Below are positions 11,023 through 22,331 of a stretch of DNA of 64,000 nucleotides, in pieces. The stretch comes from Euclidia mi. Taxonomy: Eukaryota; Arthropoda; Insecta; Lepidoptera; Erebidae. Under the pieces are notes generated by a model that saw nothing but the letters and a program-made list of their open reading frames with translations, had not been told where the DNA came from and made no database searches. How positions within the stretch are numbered: the first letter of the stretch is position 1; every line of letters begins with the position of its first letter. The stretch covers positions 90,189,034 through 90,253,033 of the forward strand of contig OX123186.2 in assembly GCA_944739405.2 (NCBI GenBank). Direction: 5' to 3'. A program made the position numbers and the translations under genes.

Positions 11023-13158
11023 TTAATATTTGTTAAAGATAGGCGAACACGCTTTGTTTTGTTTTTCAACAACGCACACTTGCACATCACTATGAGCACT
11101 GGGCTGTCGGTCAGCCTTGTTACGTTTTCGCGCACAGGCACTACCACTTGCGTAATTGTTAACACTTTGGAGTTCGATGTCTGGCGATATGTGCGCGCGT
11201 CGCATGCGACGGCGTCGCCAGCGCCACAGCAGCACGGCCGCGCCCGCCGCCGCCGCTGCCACGAGGATGTAGCTTATCGCGTAATGATGGATGTCATGAG
11301 GAGTTAATGACTCATCCACATTGCTGTTTCTCAGCTGCTCGATTTGTTTGTATATTTTCAGTAAGTCGTCATTCAACTCGACTTCGTAGGTCTGGTTGTC
11401 GTGAGTAACCTCCACTGGCATGCTCACATTTATAATGTTGTTTAATTGGTCAATCTTAGGTACATAGGTATTTGGCTGTAAAGTAATATTGTTTTCCCAC
11501 TTTGTGTTGGCATGCAAAGTGAAATCATGTCCTTTGATGACACAACCCTGTCCGAGATATATCACTACTGCTTGGCTAAGCGTTTCTGCTGCAACTTGTT
11601 CCTCACATATGACCTTGATTGTATAATTGTTGCAGCAGTAAAATAAATATTCAGAAGGATTGTTTAACGGTATCCACATGTTTGTACATGAGCTCTGTTC
11701 AACCATGCATTGGTTAGTTTCGTGATTGAAACTGCAATAGCTATTGTCATCATTGCCGAGATGGTAAACAGGTTTCTTTAGCAGGCACAGGTAACTCTCG
11801 TCTTGAGTAAGACATGTAGATAACTCGTTATTATCTATAGGTATGTAGGAGGCCTTTCTCAGGTTTACTCCTATGTAATCTGATTTTGGTCGTATGCTTG
11901 TCATATTCTTCTGAAATTGTTTGGGAATTGGTAAAACTCGATATAATTTGTAGCGATTTCTGCTGATCAGTGGGAATGTAATTTGGAATAACAAATATTG
12001 TTCGGTAAGTCTTGCCTTTATTTGCAAAAGGTGATAGAGTTTTCTCACATCAGCTTGATCAACGGGCAGCGTAATGTCGTCAGATAGCTGGCCAGCAATC
12101 ACGTTGAGCTCTTCTTGTAGTTGGTCAGGCGTCAACAAATGTATATTGAACTGGCCATGGCGAATGTCAGTCAAAGCATCCAATAATGTGTCCTGATTTC
12201 CCCGTAATGTTTGCAGCAACGTACTAGCGGTGAATGCAGTTACTATTTGTCCTTGAAGCTGGCTTATATTAGACACCACGCGTTGTACTGCTTCAGATTG
12301 TTTCTCTATTTTTTCTAAATGTTGTTTTATGTGCATATGCTGGCTATGTATGATATTTTCAGTACGTTTCAATATGTTGTATTCTGACTCGACGATAGAT
12401 GTTTGCTTTTTCCATAAATTGGCCAAATGGTTCTGGTTTTGTTTTAAAAGTTCAATATCCTTGGTATATTGTTGAGCAAAACTTTCGTCCAACACTCCAA
12501 AAAGATAATTAGCTGCATAGCCTATACCATTGATAAGGCCCCGACGCTGTCTGGAGTGCGCGAGGAATTGTTGATTCATCAGTAGTGTGTTATAGTATTT
12601 GAGTTCCGAGAACTCGTACTGTAGTTGCGGCACTATCATATTACAAACGACGCTATCTGCACTACATGTGTTGTTTAAATGAGATAATAATTTCTTAAGC
12701 GCCGCTGTTCCTTCCCAGTAGGGCGACATATCATAATACACAATTAAGTTCCATTTGTCACGAATAAGGTTCATTTTGGCAACAGGGTCAAAATACAATG
12801 ACTGATCCTTTCTTAGTTTAGTTATATTGTACATGCCATAGGCAGTATTCATGAAAATCGACATAAATAATGTAAATGTTAAAGCCAAAGATATAAAGTT
12901 TCTACATCCAAAGTTATTTGGCGGTCTACGTCTTCTTGTTTTGTTTTCATGGTTTTGATTTTGTTGTGTTTGTTCTGCATCCGTATCTCGAGTGTTAATA
13001 GGTAATAGGGAAAGTTTTATAATCGGTCTCTTCACTATTCCATTCTTCGTTCTTAAAGATACTACCCGGACAAGGCCGTCTCGGCCCGGGTGTACCTCTA
13101 TAACCCTGCCTAACGCCCATTTGCCAGCCGGTATGTTATTTTCTTGAATGACTACCAA
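11023..13158 (-). CDS. Envelope (F-like fusion protein) fused in frame to the end of pol, BEL/Pao element
   Basis: 711-codon open frame. Residues 1 to about 55 are the last part of pol (NIPAGKWALGRVIEVHPG), and the frame is open upstream to about 13235. A hydrophobic segment at about 88-108 could be a signal or anchor. A furin-type site RQRR (203-206) is followed by a glycine-rich fusion-peptide-like stretch (GLINGIGYAANYLFG), then a coiled-coil-like region, a Cys-rich middle, a membrane anchor at about 627-646 and a basic tail. This plan matches the baculovirus F / insect errantivirus envelope family, known to mediate membrane fusion. There is no methionine at the pol-env boundary; splicing or read-through would be needed, and neither is shown by the sequence. 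The frame has no internal stop, unlike gag and pol. Confidence 0.8.
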   Translation of the reverse strand: MVVIQENNIPAGKWALGRVIEVHPGRDGLVRVVSLRTKNGIVKRPIIKLSLLPINTRDTDAEQTQQNQNHENKTRRRRPPNNFGCRNFISLALTFTLFMSIFMNTAYGMYNITKLRKDQSLYFDPVAKMNLIRDKWNLIVYYDMSPYWEGTAALKKLLSHLNNTCSADSVVCNMIVPQLQYEFSELKYYNTLLMNQQFLAHSRQRRGLINGIGYAANYLFGVLDESFAQQYTKDIELLKQNQNHLANLWKKQTSIVESEYNILKRTENIIHSQHMHIKQHLEKIEKQSEAVQRVVSNISQLQGQIVTAFTASTLLQTLRGNQDTLLDALTDIRHGQFNIHLLTPDQLQEELNVIAGQLSDDITLPVDQADVRKLYHLLQIKARLTEQYLLFQITFPLISRNRYKLYRVLPIPKQFQKNMTSIRPKSDYIGVNLRKASYIPIDNNELSTCLTQDESYLCLLKKPVYHLGNDDNSYCSFNHETNQCMVEQSSCTNMWIPLNNPSEYLFYCCNNYTIKVICEEQVAAETLSQAVVIYLGQGCVIKGHDFTLHANTKWENNITLQPNTYVPKIDQLNNIINVSMPVEVTHDNQTYEVELNDDLLKIYKQIEQLRNSNVDESLTPHDIHHYAISYILVAAAAAGAAVLLWRWRRRRMRRAHISPDIELQSVNNYASGSACARKRNKADRQPSAHSDVQVCVVEKQNKACSPIFNKY

Positions 13159-15043
13159 ATCACCTATTTGTAAAGTTTGTTGGGGTCGTAACCATTTATT
13201 TCTCGCTGTTAATTGGGATAGGTACTCGGATTTCCATTTTTTCTAAATATCGTCTGATAGTTTCCTTACTAAATACCAACGTGTCCTTGCATCGTTTTCA
13301 GTTTCAATGACCGTCAATCCCGAACGGCCTGTTAAAAAATGTGCCGGGGTTAAAAAGTCAAGGTCTTCGATGTTTTCTGTTATTGAGCATAGAGGTCTAG
13401 TATTTAAACAAGCTTCGAGTTAAGCAAGAATGGTTGAATATTCTTCAAATGTGAGCTTCTGCTCCCCGATCACTCGCTTGAGGTGAAACTTGAGACTTCT
13501 CACTGCTCTCTCCCACAAGCCTCCGGCACTTGGCCAAGATGGAGCATTGAAGTGCCACTCGATCTTCATTTTTTGTCACTTCTGCCAAGAAACTATCGCT
13601 GAAAACTTGTTGCAGTTGTTGGTATTCGCTCTCTAGTATGTTACTTGCACCGACAAAGTTCGTGCCTTGATCGCTATAGATGTGCCGTGGGGTTCCTCGT
13701 CTAGCTGCCATCCTTTTTAAGGCCGCAAAAAGGCGGCGCTTGTTAAGTCCGAGACTAGCTCCAAGTGGACGGCCTTTGTAACCATACAAATGAAAACCGC
13801 CACGTAACCTTTTGTTGTTTTAACTCCACGCCCTTTGTTAGTTTTTATTTCAATAAACCCGGTGTAATCCACGCCTGATCTGTAGAAGGGCGGCGCAGGA
13901 TTGCTTCGTTCTTCGGGTAAATCTCCCATTAGCTGGTACGGTCTTCTTGAGTCGTGTTTTCGACATATTACGCAATTCCGTATTTGTTTCTTAGTGGCAT
14001 TGTTGCCACTTGTTATCCAGTACTGTTGACGCAGTTTGGCGAGGGTCACTCGTGGTCCACCATGGAACGTTAACCGATGTGCTTCATCGATAAGAAGATC
14101 AGCTAGACGACTCTTATGCGATATGATTTTTGGGTGGCGCATCTCCTCATGTATGTTTGCGTTTTTTAATCGCCCGCCGACACGTAACAGTCCGTCTTGA
14201 TCAAGGAAAGGGTCCAAATTTAATATGTGACTTTTAGTCCCTACGTTTCCAGTTTTACGTAGTCGTTCTATTTCCGATTCAAATGTTATTCCTTGATCAC
14301 GTTTTATAATAATTGTTTTAGCCTTGCGCAATTCTTGTAATGTGAGATAGCTCGGCATCTGTTTACGGCGATGTACTGGTGTCAACGCTCTATATATCCA
14401 CGCCAATATGTGTATTATTTTATTAATACTGTTATGTTTTTCTAACAAAGAGTCGATAATATTTGGATATTCTTGAACGATGTTTACGTGTTTCGTCGAG
14501 CGAACCTCCTCGTTGATTATGTATATTTGTTTATCGGGTTCGTTTTGGGGATTCCATGTTTGTAGCCATTGGGGGCCTTGCCACCACAAGGCGTGTTTTA
14601 CCAGCTGAGAGGCCGTCATCCCTCGACTGGCACAGTCGGCTGGGTTGTCCGTTGACTTCACATAACGCCAGCAATCGGGAGGCATTGTTTTTGTTATTTT
14701 TTCGACTCTGTTTGCAACAAAAGTCTTCCAACGGTTAGGTTCACCCTGTATCCAACCGAGGGTCACCATAGAGTCAGTCCATCCATATATTTCTAGTTTA
14801 TTCGTTAAAGACTGTTGTATTTTGTTGACTAGTTTTGATAATAGATATGCACCTAAGTTCTAGTTTCGGCAATGTAAGGGCTTTCTTATGCGGCACGAGT
14901 TTAGATTTTGCTGCAATAAGTGTTATGTTGGATTGGTGTTTTATACGCGCATATGCTACGCATGCATATGCCTCTGTGGATGCGTCACAAAAACCGTGAA
15001 TTTCGATGATATCTTCACTGTTGTTTCTCAACCATCTTGGTAT
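13159..15043 (-). pseudogene. BEL/Pao pol: RNase H and integrase, frameshifted
   Basis: RNase H pieces (IHGFCDASTEAYACVAYARI near 14970-15000; VTLGWIQGEPNRWKTFVANR near 14700-14765) and the integrase (zinc region HGGPRVTLAKLRQQYW ... CVICRKH, then GVDYTGF, VHLELVSDLT, then IYSDQGTNFVG in another frame) lie in at least four frames, with shifts near 15040, 14800, 13750, 13445-13500 and 13235. The parts are collinear with an intact family member, so this is one gene broken by small indels; it cannot encode a working enzyme as read. Confidence 0.85.
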
Positions 15044-18000
15044 TTAGCAAGAATTAATGTTATGTATGTCAGCTTTTATTTTCGACCAATCGTTAAATAT
15101 CTCATCGGACACTTCATCGTCCCATTGTAAATTGTTTTGCCACAATTTTTGGAACAATAATTTCAGTTTAGTAGATAACGGCGTTAACCAACCCAACGGG
15201 TCGAACAGTTTTGATATCTCCGATAATAGGTTGCGTTTTGTTGGTTTTAAAGATTGTTTAGAAAATTCATAACGAAAGAAAAAGTTATCCGTGTTTGTAT
15301 TCCAGCATAGACCCAGTGTTTTTGATGTTGACTCCGATTTCAAGGTAAATACGACGTTAGTGTCAGGGTTTCGATGATTTTGTAAATCTTTGATCAATTC
15401 GGGCTCATTTGAGGCCCATTTTCGAAGGTTGAAGCCGCCTGTTTTTAGTAAAGCAATTAAATCGATGATTAATTTCTTCCCTGGCTCCAGAAAATGGCAT
15501 CCATGAATTAAATCGTCGACGAAGAAATTGTTTTCTAATACCTGGGACGCGTCAGGATATTGTTTCCTTTCATCTGCTGCCAATTTCTTCAAGGTCATTA
15601 GAGCTAAAAATGGTGCAGCTTTCGTTCCATATGTGACCGTCGTAAGTTGATAAGTATGAATAGGCTGTTGAGGGTTGCTGCGCCAAATAATTTTCTGAAG
15701 GGGTTTATCTAATTCGTGTAAATAGATCTGCCTATACATTTTTTCAATGTCGGCGGTATATGCATATCTATATTGCCTCCACTGTAGTAATAGTGATTGG
15801 AGATCTTGTTGAAGATTGGGTCCTTTATGCATCATATCGTTAAGACTATATCCAGAAGATGTCCTTGCTGATGCATTGAAGACCACCCTGTATTTAGTTG
15901 TGAGGGATTCCTCGCGCAGAACGCCATGGTGCGGCAAATAGCATTCCGGAGTCATGTTACTGACCAATGCACGCTTCATATGTTTAAGTTGTAAATATTC
16001 ATCCATGAATATTTTGTAATGGTTGGCCAAGGTCTCTTGTTTTTGAAATTTGCGCTCCAAATTACGGAATTGGGCTAAAGCCATTTGTTTTGAGGAACCC
16101 AACTTGTTTTCTATATTTTCTTTTAACGGCAATCTAACTTCATAGCGCCCGTTTTCATTTCGGCTAGTAGTGTTTAAATAATGTGAAATGCATTCCTGAT
16201 CTTCCAAAGATAGACAGGACTGGTCGCTAATTTCCTCTACCTCCCAAAATTGTTGTATACTTTCTATGTTGTTCAATACTACATTACACTGGAATACTGA
16301 AGAAGAACCGCCGCACAATATCCACCCCAGATGGGTTTGTTGAGCGACAGGCTGCGATATGTTTGACCCTTTTATAATTCCTTCCATTATAATGTTTGCG
16401 TAAACCTCTGCTCCGAGTAATAAGTCTACAGGTTTACTAACGTAGTACTCTGGGTCCGCCAAACTAATGTTGTCTGTAAATGACCATGAAGGCTTCGTAA
16501 ATGTATGGTTGGGGAGATTTTTAAGGATATTGTTCATGATTAAAACGTCTGTTGTAAAGGTGAAGTCATTGTTTATAGACTTGCATGTTATGTTAATCCT
16601 TCCTTTGCAGTTATTCTCTTTTTCGCCTACGCCTAGAACAATTCCTTTGCATTTCTGACGTTTAATTTTCAATAATTGAGCGGCTCTTTCGGTGATTAAA
16701 GATATCTGTGAGCCCTGGTCGATAAGAGCGCGCATGTTATGGTAAGTTCCGTCGGCTGCCAAAACCTTCACGAGAGTTGCCAGTAAAATTTCCGCCGCGT
16801 AATCTTGCGACGCATTCGAAACCTTTACCGCGTGTTCGGTACGTTTGGTAACCTGAGAGTTCGGCGTATTTGTACTTGTCGGCTTTACAAACGCGTCATG
16901 TAATATCGTACTATGATACGCTGTACATTTGCGGCATCGTTTTGTAGATGTACACTGATTCCCGTTATGGCTAAACAAACAATTGATGCACACTTGCAAG
17001 TTTTGCGCAGTTGCAAGTCTTTGTTCTGCCGGCAATTCAAGGAAAGTTTTGCAATTGTATAGCCCATGTTCGCCGCCGCAACGTGGACATTTGATCTTGG
17101 ACACGTGTAAAGTCTTTTTCAAGTTTCCGTTGTTCCCACTGTTATGATAATTGTAAGGTTTTTTAAAACTTGTTGATGTTTGTTGTTGCGCATTAGATGT
17201 TTTTTGTTGAGGGTTGTCTTGTTTGCGGCGAGCTGACTCCAAACTGATGAATTTGGTTTCCAGGAAATCCAAAAAATCTTGAAGGACGGGCAACTCACGC
17301 GAGTTTTTTAAGGACTCTATGTAGTCGCCATAGGACTCAGAGTCGAGTTTTTGCGATAAAATGTGTACTACCATTGGATCCCACGATGTTGTGTCAACCC
17401 CCAAATTACGTACGGCATGTAGACACTCCAATGTTGTGTCGTGTAGCTTTTTGATTTGTGGCAAAGACTGATGTTGCATGTTAGGCAGGCCTAAAAGTAT
17501 GTTCATATGGGAAGAGAATATAGCCCTTTTATTGTTATAGCGATGTTGTAAAATCTCCCAGCATACGGCGTAATTGTCCGCACTGATTTGTAAATGTTGA
17601 ATGAGGCGCTCTGCTTCCCCTTTAACTTTTCCCTTTAAAAATTGCATTTTTTGGGCACTCGAAAGCGATGGATTGTTATGTATTGCTTCTTGGAACAAAT
17701 CTTTGAATGATGTCCACTGGTTATAATGTCCATAAAAAACTGGTATTTCGAGAGTAGGCGTAGTTTTCTCTCTATGGGAGACCAACCACATTTTAGTGTT
17801 GATCGCCTTCTTTAAATTGTTATACTGTTGTTCGTGACATATATATGTCTGTTCATACTCTCCATTTTCTTCCCCTATCTCGGAGTCGATTTCCCAATGC
17901 AGAGTATCGATCGCTGACCACCTAGTTTGCAGAGTTTTGAGAACGTCCTCGAATTCCCACTTATCGGCAATATGTTCTAGTTTGATATTCGAGACTGTTC

Positions 18001-18241
18001 GCCGAAAAGCCTTAAAATTAGCCGATTGTTTGCGAAGCATCTCGTCGAGTTTACTGTTTGTACCTTGATTGACCAATAAACGAGTCCTTGGACGCAGCAT
18101 CGTGGCCTGACCATCGTCTTCTTGCTGCTGATCTCCTGTATGTCTTTGCTCAGCGTCACCTTCTTTGGCGAAAGAGGGATCTTCTATGGGCAATTGTTGA
18201 CCGTCGCTTCCAGACGGCGCTTCTAATAATTGTTGGTGCAT
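15044..18241 (-). CDS. BEL/Pao gag-protease-reverse transcriptase, long open part
   Basis: 1065-codon open frame. Order: gag-like region (YGHYNQWTSFKDLFQEAIH at about 170-190), zinc knuckles (CPRCGGEHGLYNCK and CINCLFSHNGNQC at about 390-440), aspartic protease (ALIDQGSQISLI; the family motif is often DTGS, here DQGS), then reverse transcriptase with YTADIEKMYRQI and catalytic FFVDD (family YVDD-like). The methionine at 18241 is internal: gag-like coding continues upstream to 18501, but with an in-frame TAG and a frameshift. The frame ends at the RT/RNase H junction by a shift near 15040. Confidence 0.88.
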   Translation of the reverse strand: MHQQLLEAPSGSDGQQLPIEDPSFAKEGDAEQRHTGDQQQEDDGQATMLRPRTRLLVNQGTNSKLDEMLRKQSANFKAFRRTVSNIKLEHIADKWEFEDVLKTLQTRWSAIDTLHWEIDSEIGEENGEYEQTYICHEQQYNNLKKAINTKMWLVSHREKTTPTLEIPVFYGHYNQWTSFKDLFQEAIHNNPSLSSAQKMQFLKGKVKGEAERLIQHLQISADNYAVCWEILQHRYNNKRAIFSSHMNILLGLPNMQHQSLPQIKKLHDTTLECLHAVRNLGVDTTSWDPMVVHILSQKLDSESYGDYIESLKNSRELPVLQDFLDFLETKFISLESARRKQDNPQQKTSNAQQQTSTSFKKPYNYHNSGNNGNLKKTLHVSKIKCPRCGGEHGLYNCKTFLELPAEQRLATAQNLQVCINCLFSHNGNQCTSTKRCRKCTAYHSTILHDAFVKPTSTNTPNSQVTKRTEHAVKVSNASQDYAAEILLATLVKVLAADGTYHNMRALIDQGSQISLITERAAQLLKIKRQKCKGIVLGVGEKENNCKGRINITCKSINNDFTFTTDVLIMNNILKNLPNHTFTKPSWSFTDNISLADPEYYVSKPVDLLLGAEVYANIIMEGIIKGSNISQPVAQQTHLGWILCGGSSSVFQCNVVLNNIESIQQFWEVEEISDQSCLSLEDQECISHYLNTTSRNENGRYEVRLPLKENIENKLGSSKQMALAQFRNLERKFQKQETLANHYKIFMDEYLQLKHMKRALVSNMTPECYLPHHGVLREESLTTKYRVVFNASARTSSGYSLNDMMHKGPNLQQDLQSLLLQWRQYRYAYTADIEKMYRQIYLHELDKPLQKIIWRSNPQQPIHTYQLTTVTYGTKAAPFLALMTLKKLAADERKQYPDASQVLENNFFVDDLIHGCHFLEPGKKLIIDLIALLKTGGFNLRKWASNEPELIKDLQNHRNPDTNVVFTLKSESTSKTLGLCWNTNTDNFFFRYEFSKQSLKPTKRNLLSEISKLFDPLGWLTPLSTKLKLLFQKLWQNNLQWDDEVSDEIFNDWSKIKADIHNINSC

Positions 18242-18501
18242 TTGGTTGATCAGCGACTTGACCGCTTGGTAAGACTTACTTGTTCTTTCATATTCTTGTT
18301 TCGTAAAGTAGACATTGTCTTACTTACTTCCGTTGAAAGACGATCGTGGTTGAACTGGTATTCTTTCCAGTACTCTTCTAAAGTACTCAAACACTTTTTC
18401 AAGTACTATGTTCTTCTATGTAGACTGGTTTTCTTCAAATTGACTCCAATCTTTTCAATATTGATGGCAAGAGTCAATTGAATTTCGTAAAGCTCAGCCA
18501 T
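18242..18501 (-). pseudogene. BEL/Pao gag N-terminus, broken
   Basis: ATG at 18501-18499 (MAELYEIQLTLAINIEK...) hits TAG after 31 codons. The next 50 or so codons (LKKCLSTLEEYWKEYQFNHD) read on in the same frame, then a frameshift near 18320 leads into the frame of the long ORF (YFTKQEYERTSKSYQAVKSL). Together with the pol breaks this shows the copy is inactive for gag. Confidence 0.75.
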
Positions 18502-18722
18502 TGTGCGCGTGGTTTTGGTATATAAAAATGCTCACTTACTATGGTCTATGGTCTTCAGCTTACCACCGTTATGTACTCCTCGAATAAGGAGTGTGTTGCA
18601 GTCTCCACCCGACCAGGATACCACTATATTGTCCACACAAACACACACACACCACAGTTTTGTTCACGAAACACTCGCGATTATTTTTGAAAACGCGCGT
18701 GATCCGGCTCTAAGGACCAGTA

Positions 18723-19006
18723 TGTGCGGGGTGTTATGCGAGGGTGTTTAGTGAATATCAAAGATATAGATTTGAGACTAAAATTTTTATTGTAATGTTC
18801 TTACAAAGAAAATCAAATCAAGAAAGTCAAAGTTTGTCCTTAATGATAATGTTATAAAACTACGTAAATGTTAAAAGAAATGTTGAATGTTAGGAATGCA
18901 CCCGGTCCGTACGACACACGTTTATGCACTGAGTTGTAGCTTGTGTAAGTTGCAATGATTTTATAAATTGCTGCGTTAGCAAGTGTTCGGTTGCTTGGAC
19001 CGAACA
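18723..19006 (-). repeat. BEL/Pao element, 5' LTR
   Basis: The 284-bp LTR pairs with 10600-10867. It carries an extra 18 bp (AATCAAATCAAGAAAG region, about 18808-18826) absent from the left LTR. The tRNA-Tyr-like primer site lies 3 bp inside its inner edge. Confidence 0.88.
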
Positions 19007-19766
19007 TGTTGTCTTGAGAATTAATATATGAAACGGCTTGGCGACTTTTTTTCTTAAGCTTGCTTGATTATTATCAGTGTGTTTTTGTATACTGGGTGTA
19101 AAGGACGGTGTACCGAAAACTGATACCGGTGATTCAGTACATTATACTGACCCACTTGGCTGTCGAATTTTCGGTACACGGTCCCTTACACCCCGTGTAA
19201 TACATAATTATTAGGCATCCATCAAAAATATATAATGAAAATCTTATTTAAGGTTTCGTGATTTTTTTCATGTCCATCCAAAAGTCGGTAAGGTTTACGG
19301 CCTGGCCACGGACAATTCGCTCCAGCGAAAATTCGCGCGACGCGACCGGCGACGCGACTTGCGACTGAATCAAATGTATAGAAATGTTCTAAGCATGCCA
19401 CGCGCAGCAGCGACCGGCGACGCGACCGGCGAATAGCACCGAGCGGTACAGCGGCGTGTCGCGCGACACGTCGCGCGACCAAACCAAATGTATGAATTAG
19501 TACGGCGCACGCCACGGCGTCGAGCGGTAGTCGCGGCAACTAGTGCCGGAGCTGAGTCAGTATAAAATTTTTAGTTTATTTCTCCGCGAGCATGATATTA
19601 TTCTTAGAATTTTTAGTTAGGCTAGCTATTTGGAACGTCTGGATGTTATCTATATCTACATAAATGTATACAGTATAAATAAAGTTGAAGTGTCTGTCTG
19701 TGATTTCAAAATACCTAAGTAAGTTTTTAGAAGTGCATATACCTAGTTAGTTAAATCACACTTACC
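19007..19766. repeat. Spacer with MITE-like inverted repeat and GC-rich repeat
   Basis: 19096-19195 is an imperfect inverted repeat (GGGTGTAAAGGACGGTGTACCG ... GGTACACGGTCCCTTACACC). 19287-19560 is rich in GCGACGCGACCGGCGACGCGA-like motifs and begins ACGGCCTGGCCACGG, inverted relative to CCGTGGCCAAGCCGT at about 23080-23094. The open frame through it is incidental. 19759-19766 is the left CACTTACC target duplication of the hAT-like element. Confidence 0.5.
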
Positions 19767-19883
19767 CAGTGGCGTAGCTAGGGGGGGGCGGTGGGGGCGG
19801 TCCGCCCCGGGTGACACCATTTTTGGGGTGACACCCGGGCACATTACACGGATGTGTAATGTTACAGATGGATATAGAAAAAT

Positions 19884-20085
19884 AATGCGTTACTGGCTGA
19901 CTGACAGACAACGCACAGCCAAAACTATTTGGGACAAGAAGGTGAAATTTTGCACGTCCCTTGAGGACCGTAGGGGTGCACTAAGAACGGATTTCAAGAA
20001 ATTCTCATGGGATCGGGGAAAAACGGTTCAGTTAAAATAAAATGGCTGGTCGTAGCAGCAGTAGCCTCTAGTTATCTAGTAAATA
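19884..20085 (+). mobile_element. Diverged non-autonomous Helitron inside the hAT-like element
   Basis: Matches in order the copies at 23867 and 31439 (GTTACTGGCTGACTGACAGA, GACCGTAGGGGTGCACTAAG, CCTCTAGTTATC end), with many substitutions and a degraded 5' end. Confidence 0.6.
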
Positions 20086-20989
20086 TAAGCCTACGTCCCG
20101 TCCGCGTGAATTATACTTACACCTTAACGTTCCTCAGGACTCACACAAATTATTTATTAGTGAAAAGCGAACAAAAATCCGCTTTTTGTTGTTTTTGAGT
20201 TTATCGGGTTCATACAGACAGAACGAAAAAGGGACTTTATTTCATTATAATAAGTGTAGGTATCAGAGCCGCGCCGATTCAAGACGGGCGCGCCTGTGTG
20301 CGAAACCTAAGAAGCGCTTTTTGACATTCTATTTTATTATATTTGTCTGAAATAATTATGTTCTCCAGTTTTATATACTTAGTACCTAGGCTATTTACCT
20401 AATTACGTGAAGTTCCCTACCAGTTGGGAAATACTGCAAAAATTAAGCACAATTAAAATTTGTACATACCTATATTCAAGATAGCTGACTTACTTAATCT
20501 ATACCGTTTTGTACAAAAATCATCAATTGTTAAAGAATATAAATATAATTTATCATCATCTTCAGCCTTTTGCAGTCCAGTACTGATATCTAATCAGATA
20601 AATTCTTCGTTTTATTTTGTTTTATTTTGATTTTAGGGTCGATTACTTTCGATTCTCTGGCAGATGACATCATTTCGAATTCGATTCCTCAGAGAAACTC
20701 TGAGCGTAGCCCTCTCCATAGCTTGTTAAGCGAGCTCAAATTGGTGGACCAGTCGTACCGTCAGTGTCCACGTTCTGTAAGTCACGGGTAGAACACACTT
20801 TGACTTGACAAAAAGCGGCGTGATTTCCTATACGCTGCCCAGTTAAGCTGTATTCTTTTGCGAGCCTTCTCGTAATTGTCTCTACCCAACTGCAAGTTTT
20901 GCCCGACGCAGAAATTCGACATACCTCTGAGCAAACGGTACCGTTACACGGACTCCAGAATAGACTAAGTTGCAATAAAGTCAAAGGTT

Positions 20990-21860
20990 TTTTCATAGTC
21001 CATAAATGCTATAAGCACAGGGGATGATTATACTCTTCTGTCTCATGTATAATCTGCCGTAATGTGAATGTCATCTTTGGTGGTGGCACCACCACGCGCC
21101 TCGAGAACCGGTCTATTTGAAGGTCTAAAACTCGTCAAGCGAGACGCGAAACTGTTGGTGGTGACTGATGACACTGGAAAACAGCTCTTAAATACGTTAC
21201 TCAAGAGAATGACGTGTCGATAGCACTTAAAAAGGGTTTTCTCCGCCACTTCACGAGAAGAGGCTAGATTTAAATATACATTGGAGCTGCACATTGTTTC
21301 GACTTCTACAGGGGATTTTCCACGTTTAAGCTCTTGGCTGACTTCTGGTAACTCGTTCGTGTTCTTGTTAATACTCTGAACTTCAAGAATTTTGGACCTA
21401 GAAGTGACCAATTTCCATCAGATGTGGTCAACTTCTCCTACCAAATCCGTGCGATCCCACTACAATTTGTAGATATGCACTCCCACTTTGGCGTTGTAGT
21501 TCTCCATGACAACATTGAAAATTGTAAGACTCTAGAAATATCAAAATAAATTTCCTCCACTTCATCATTCGAGTATATCAAAGTAGGTGCATATACTTGG
21601 ACAATTTTCAACTTCATACTCTTGACACACTGGAAACTGATATATTATTGCCAGAGAAGACTTTATATACCAAGAACCCGGCTCCGCCTTGGGATAGCTG
21701 GTGTCCCTCTCTAAGTACATAGGATGGCTAGAATCTAGGGTAATGGTATTCTACGCCTTGCTGCGAACTTCACATAATCCCAAAATATGTCAGGCGTAGC
21801 TTTTCCACCAGTGACGTTGCTGTCCGTGACCGATATTTGGGATTTTAGGGTGAACCTTAC
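20990..21860 (-). pseudogene. Decayed LINE endonuclease-like debris
   Basis: In broken minus-strand frames there are short phrases reminiscent of RTE/CR1-type endonuclease regions (VQVYAPT-like near 21590, then YNAKVGV near 21490). No frame is continuous, so the call is tentative. Confidence 0.3.
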
Positions 21861-22331
21861 ACCCACATTTTCAAATATTTTTGTTTTATTCACCGGAGGA
21901 AGCCAAAACAACAAGTATTAACTTTCTCACTCGCAAACATAAAAAAAATGTGACTGAACTGAACCCATACACAACGTGTGTCACATCACATTGGATTGGA
22001 TCAAATCTGACTAAAAAAGGATTTAGAATGATGATGAATTCACTATGTTTCTTTTCTTTAACAATTGGGCATCTTTAAATATTGTCGAAACAGGAGAACA
22101 AAAAAGGCGCTTGATAGATTTCGCTCACAGGCGCTGTCTAGGGTCGGCTCGACCCTGGATTGCTAGCTTGATCCTGGTTATCGTAGAATTTATGAAGATA
22201 ATTATTTAAAAGTCATAGGAGGACTCAGATGCTTTGGAGAGGGCAATGAGCCGCAATACACCCGCGTTGGGGTGACACCATTAAAATCCGCCCCGGGTGC
22301 CACCCAAGCTAGCTACGCCACTGCACTTACC

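Larger units (their letters stand above)
10600..19006 (-). mobile_element. BEL/Pao LTR retrotransposon with envelope-like gene
   Basis: The element is about 8.4 kb on the minus strand. Order: 5' LTR (18723-19006), primer-binding site at about 18701-18719 that matches the 3' end of tRNA-Tyr with one mismatch (GATCCGGCTCTAAGGACCA on the + strand), gag-protease-RT, RNase H, integrase, envelope-like ORF, 3' LTR. LTRs of 284 and 268 bp differ by an 18-bp indel and small changes. gag and pol are broken; the envelope-like frame is open. Confidence 0.9.
19767..22323. mobile_element. hAT-like DNA element, degenerate or non-autonomous
   Basis: Ends are inverted: CAGTGGCGTAGCTAG at the left and CTAGCTACGCCACTG at the right, flanked by identical 8-bp CACTTACC (19759-19766 and 22324-22331). 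Eight-base duplications and CAGTGGCGTAGC termini are typical of hAT elements. Subterminal CCGCCCCGGGTG(A/C)CACC blocks are inverted too. No hAT transposase frame was recognised inside. It contains a Helitron relic (about 19884-20085) and LINE-like debris. Confidence 0.8.

Noticed and set aside
19222..19539. 105-codon Arg/Ala-rich frame on the minus strand
   Set aside because: Composition reflects a GCGACGCGAC-type repeat, not a protein.
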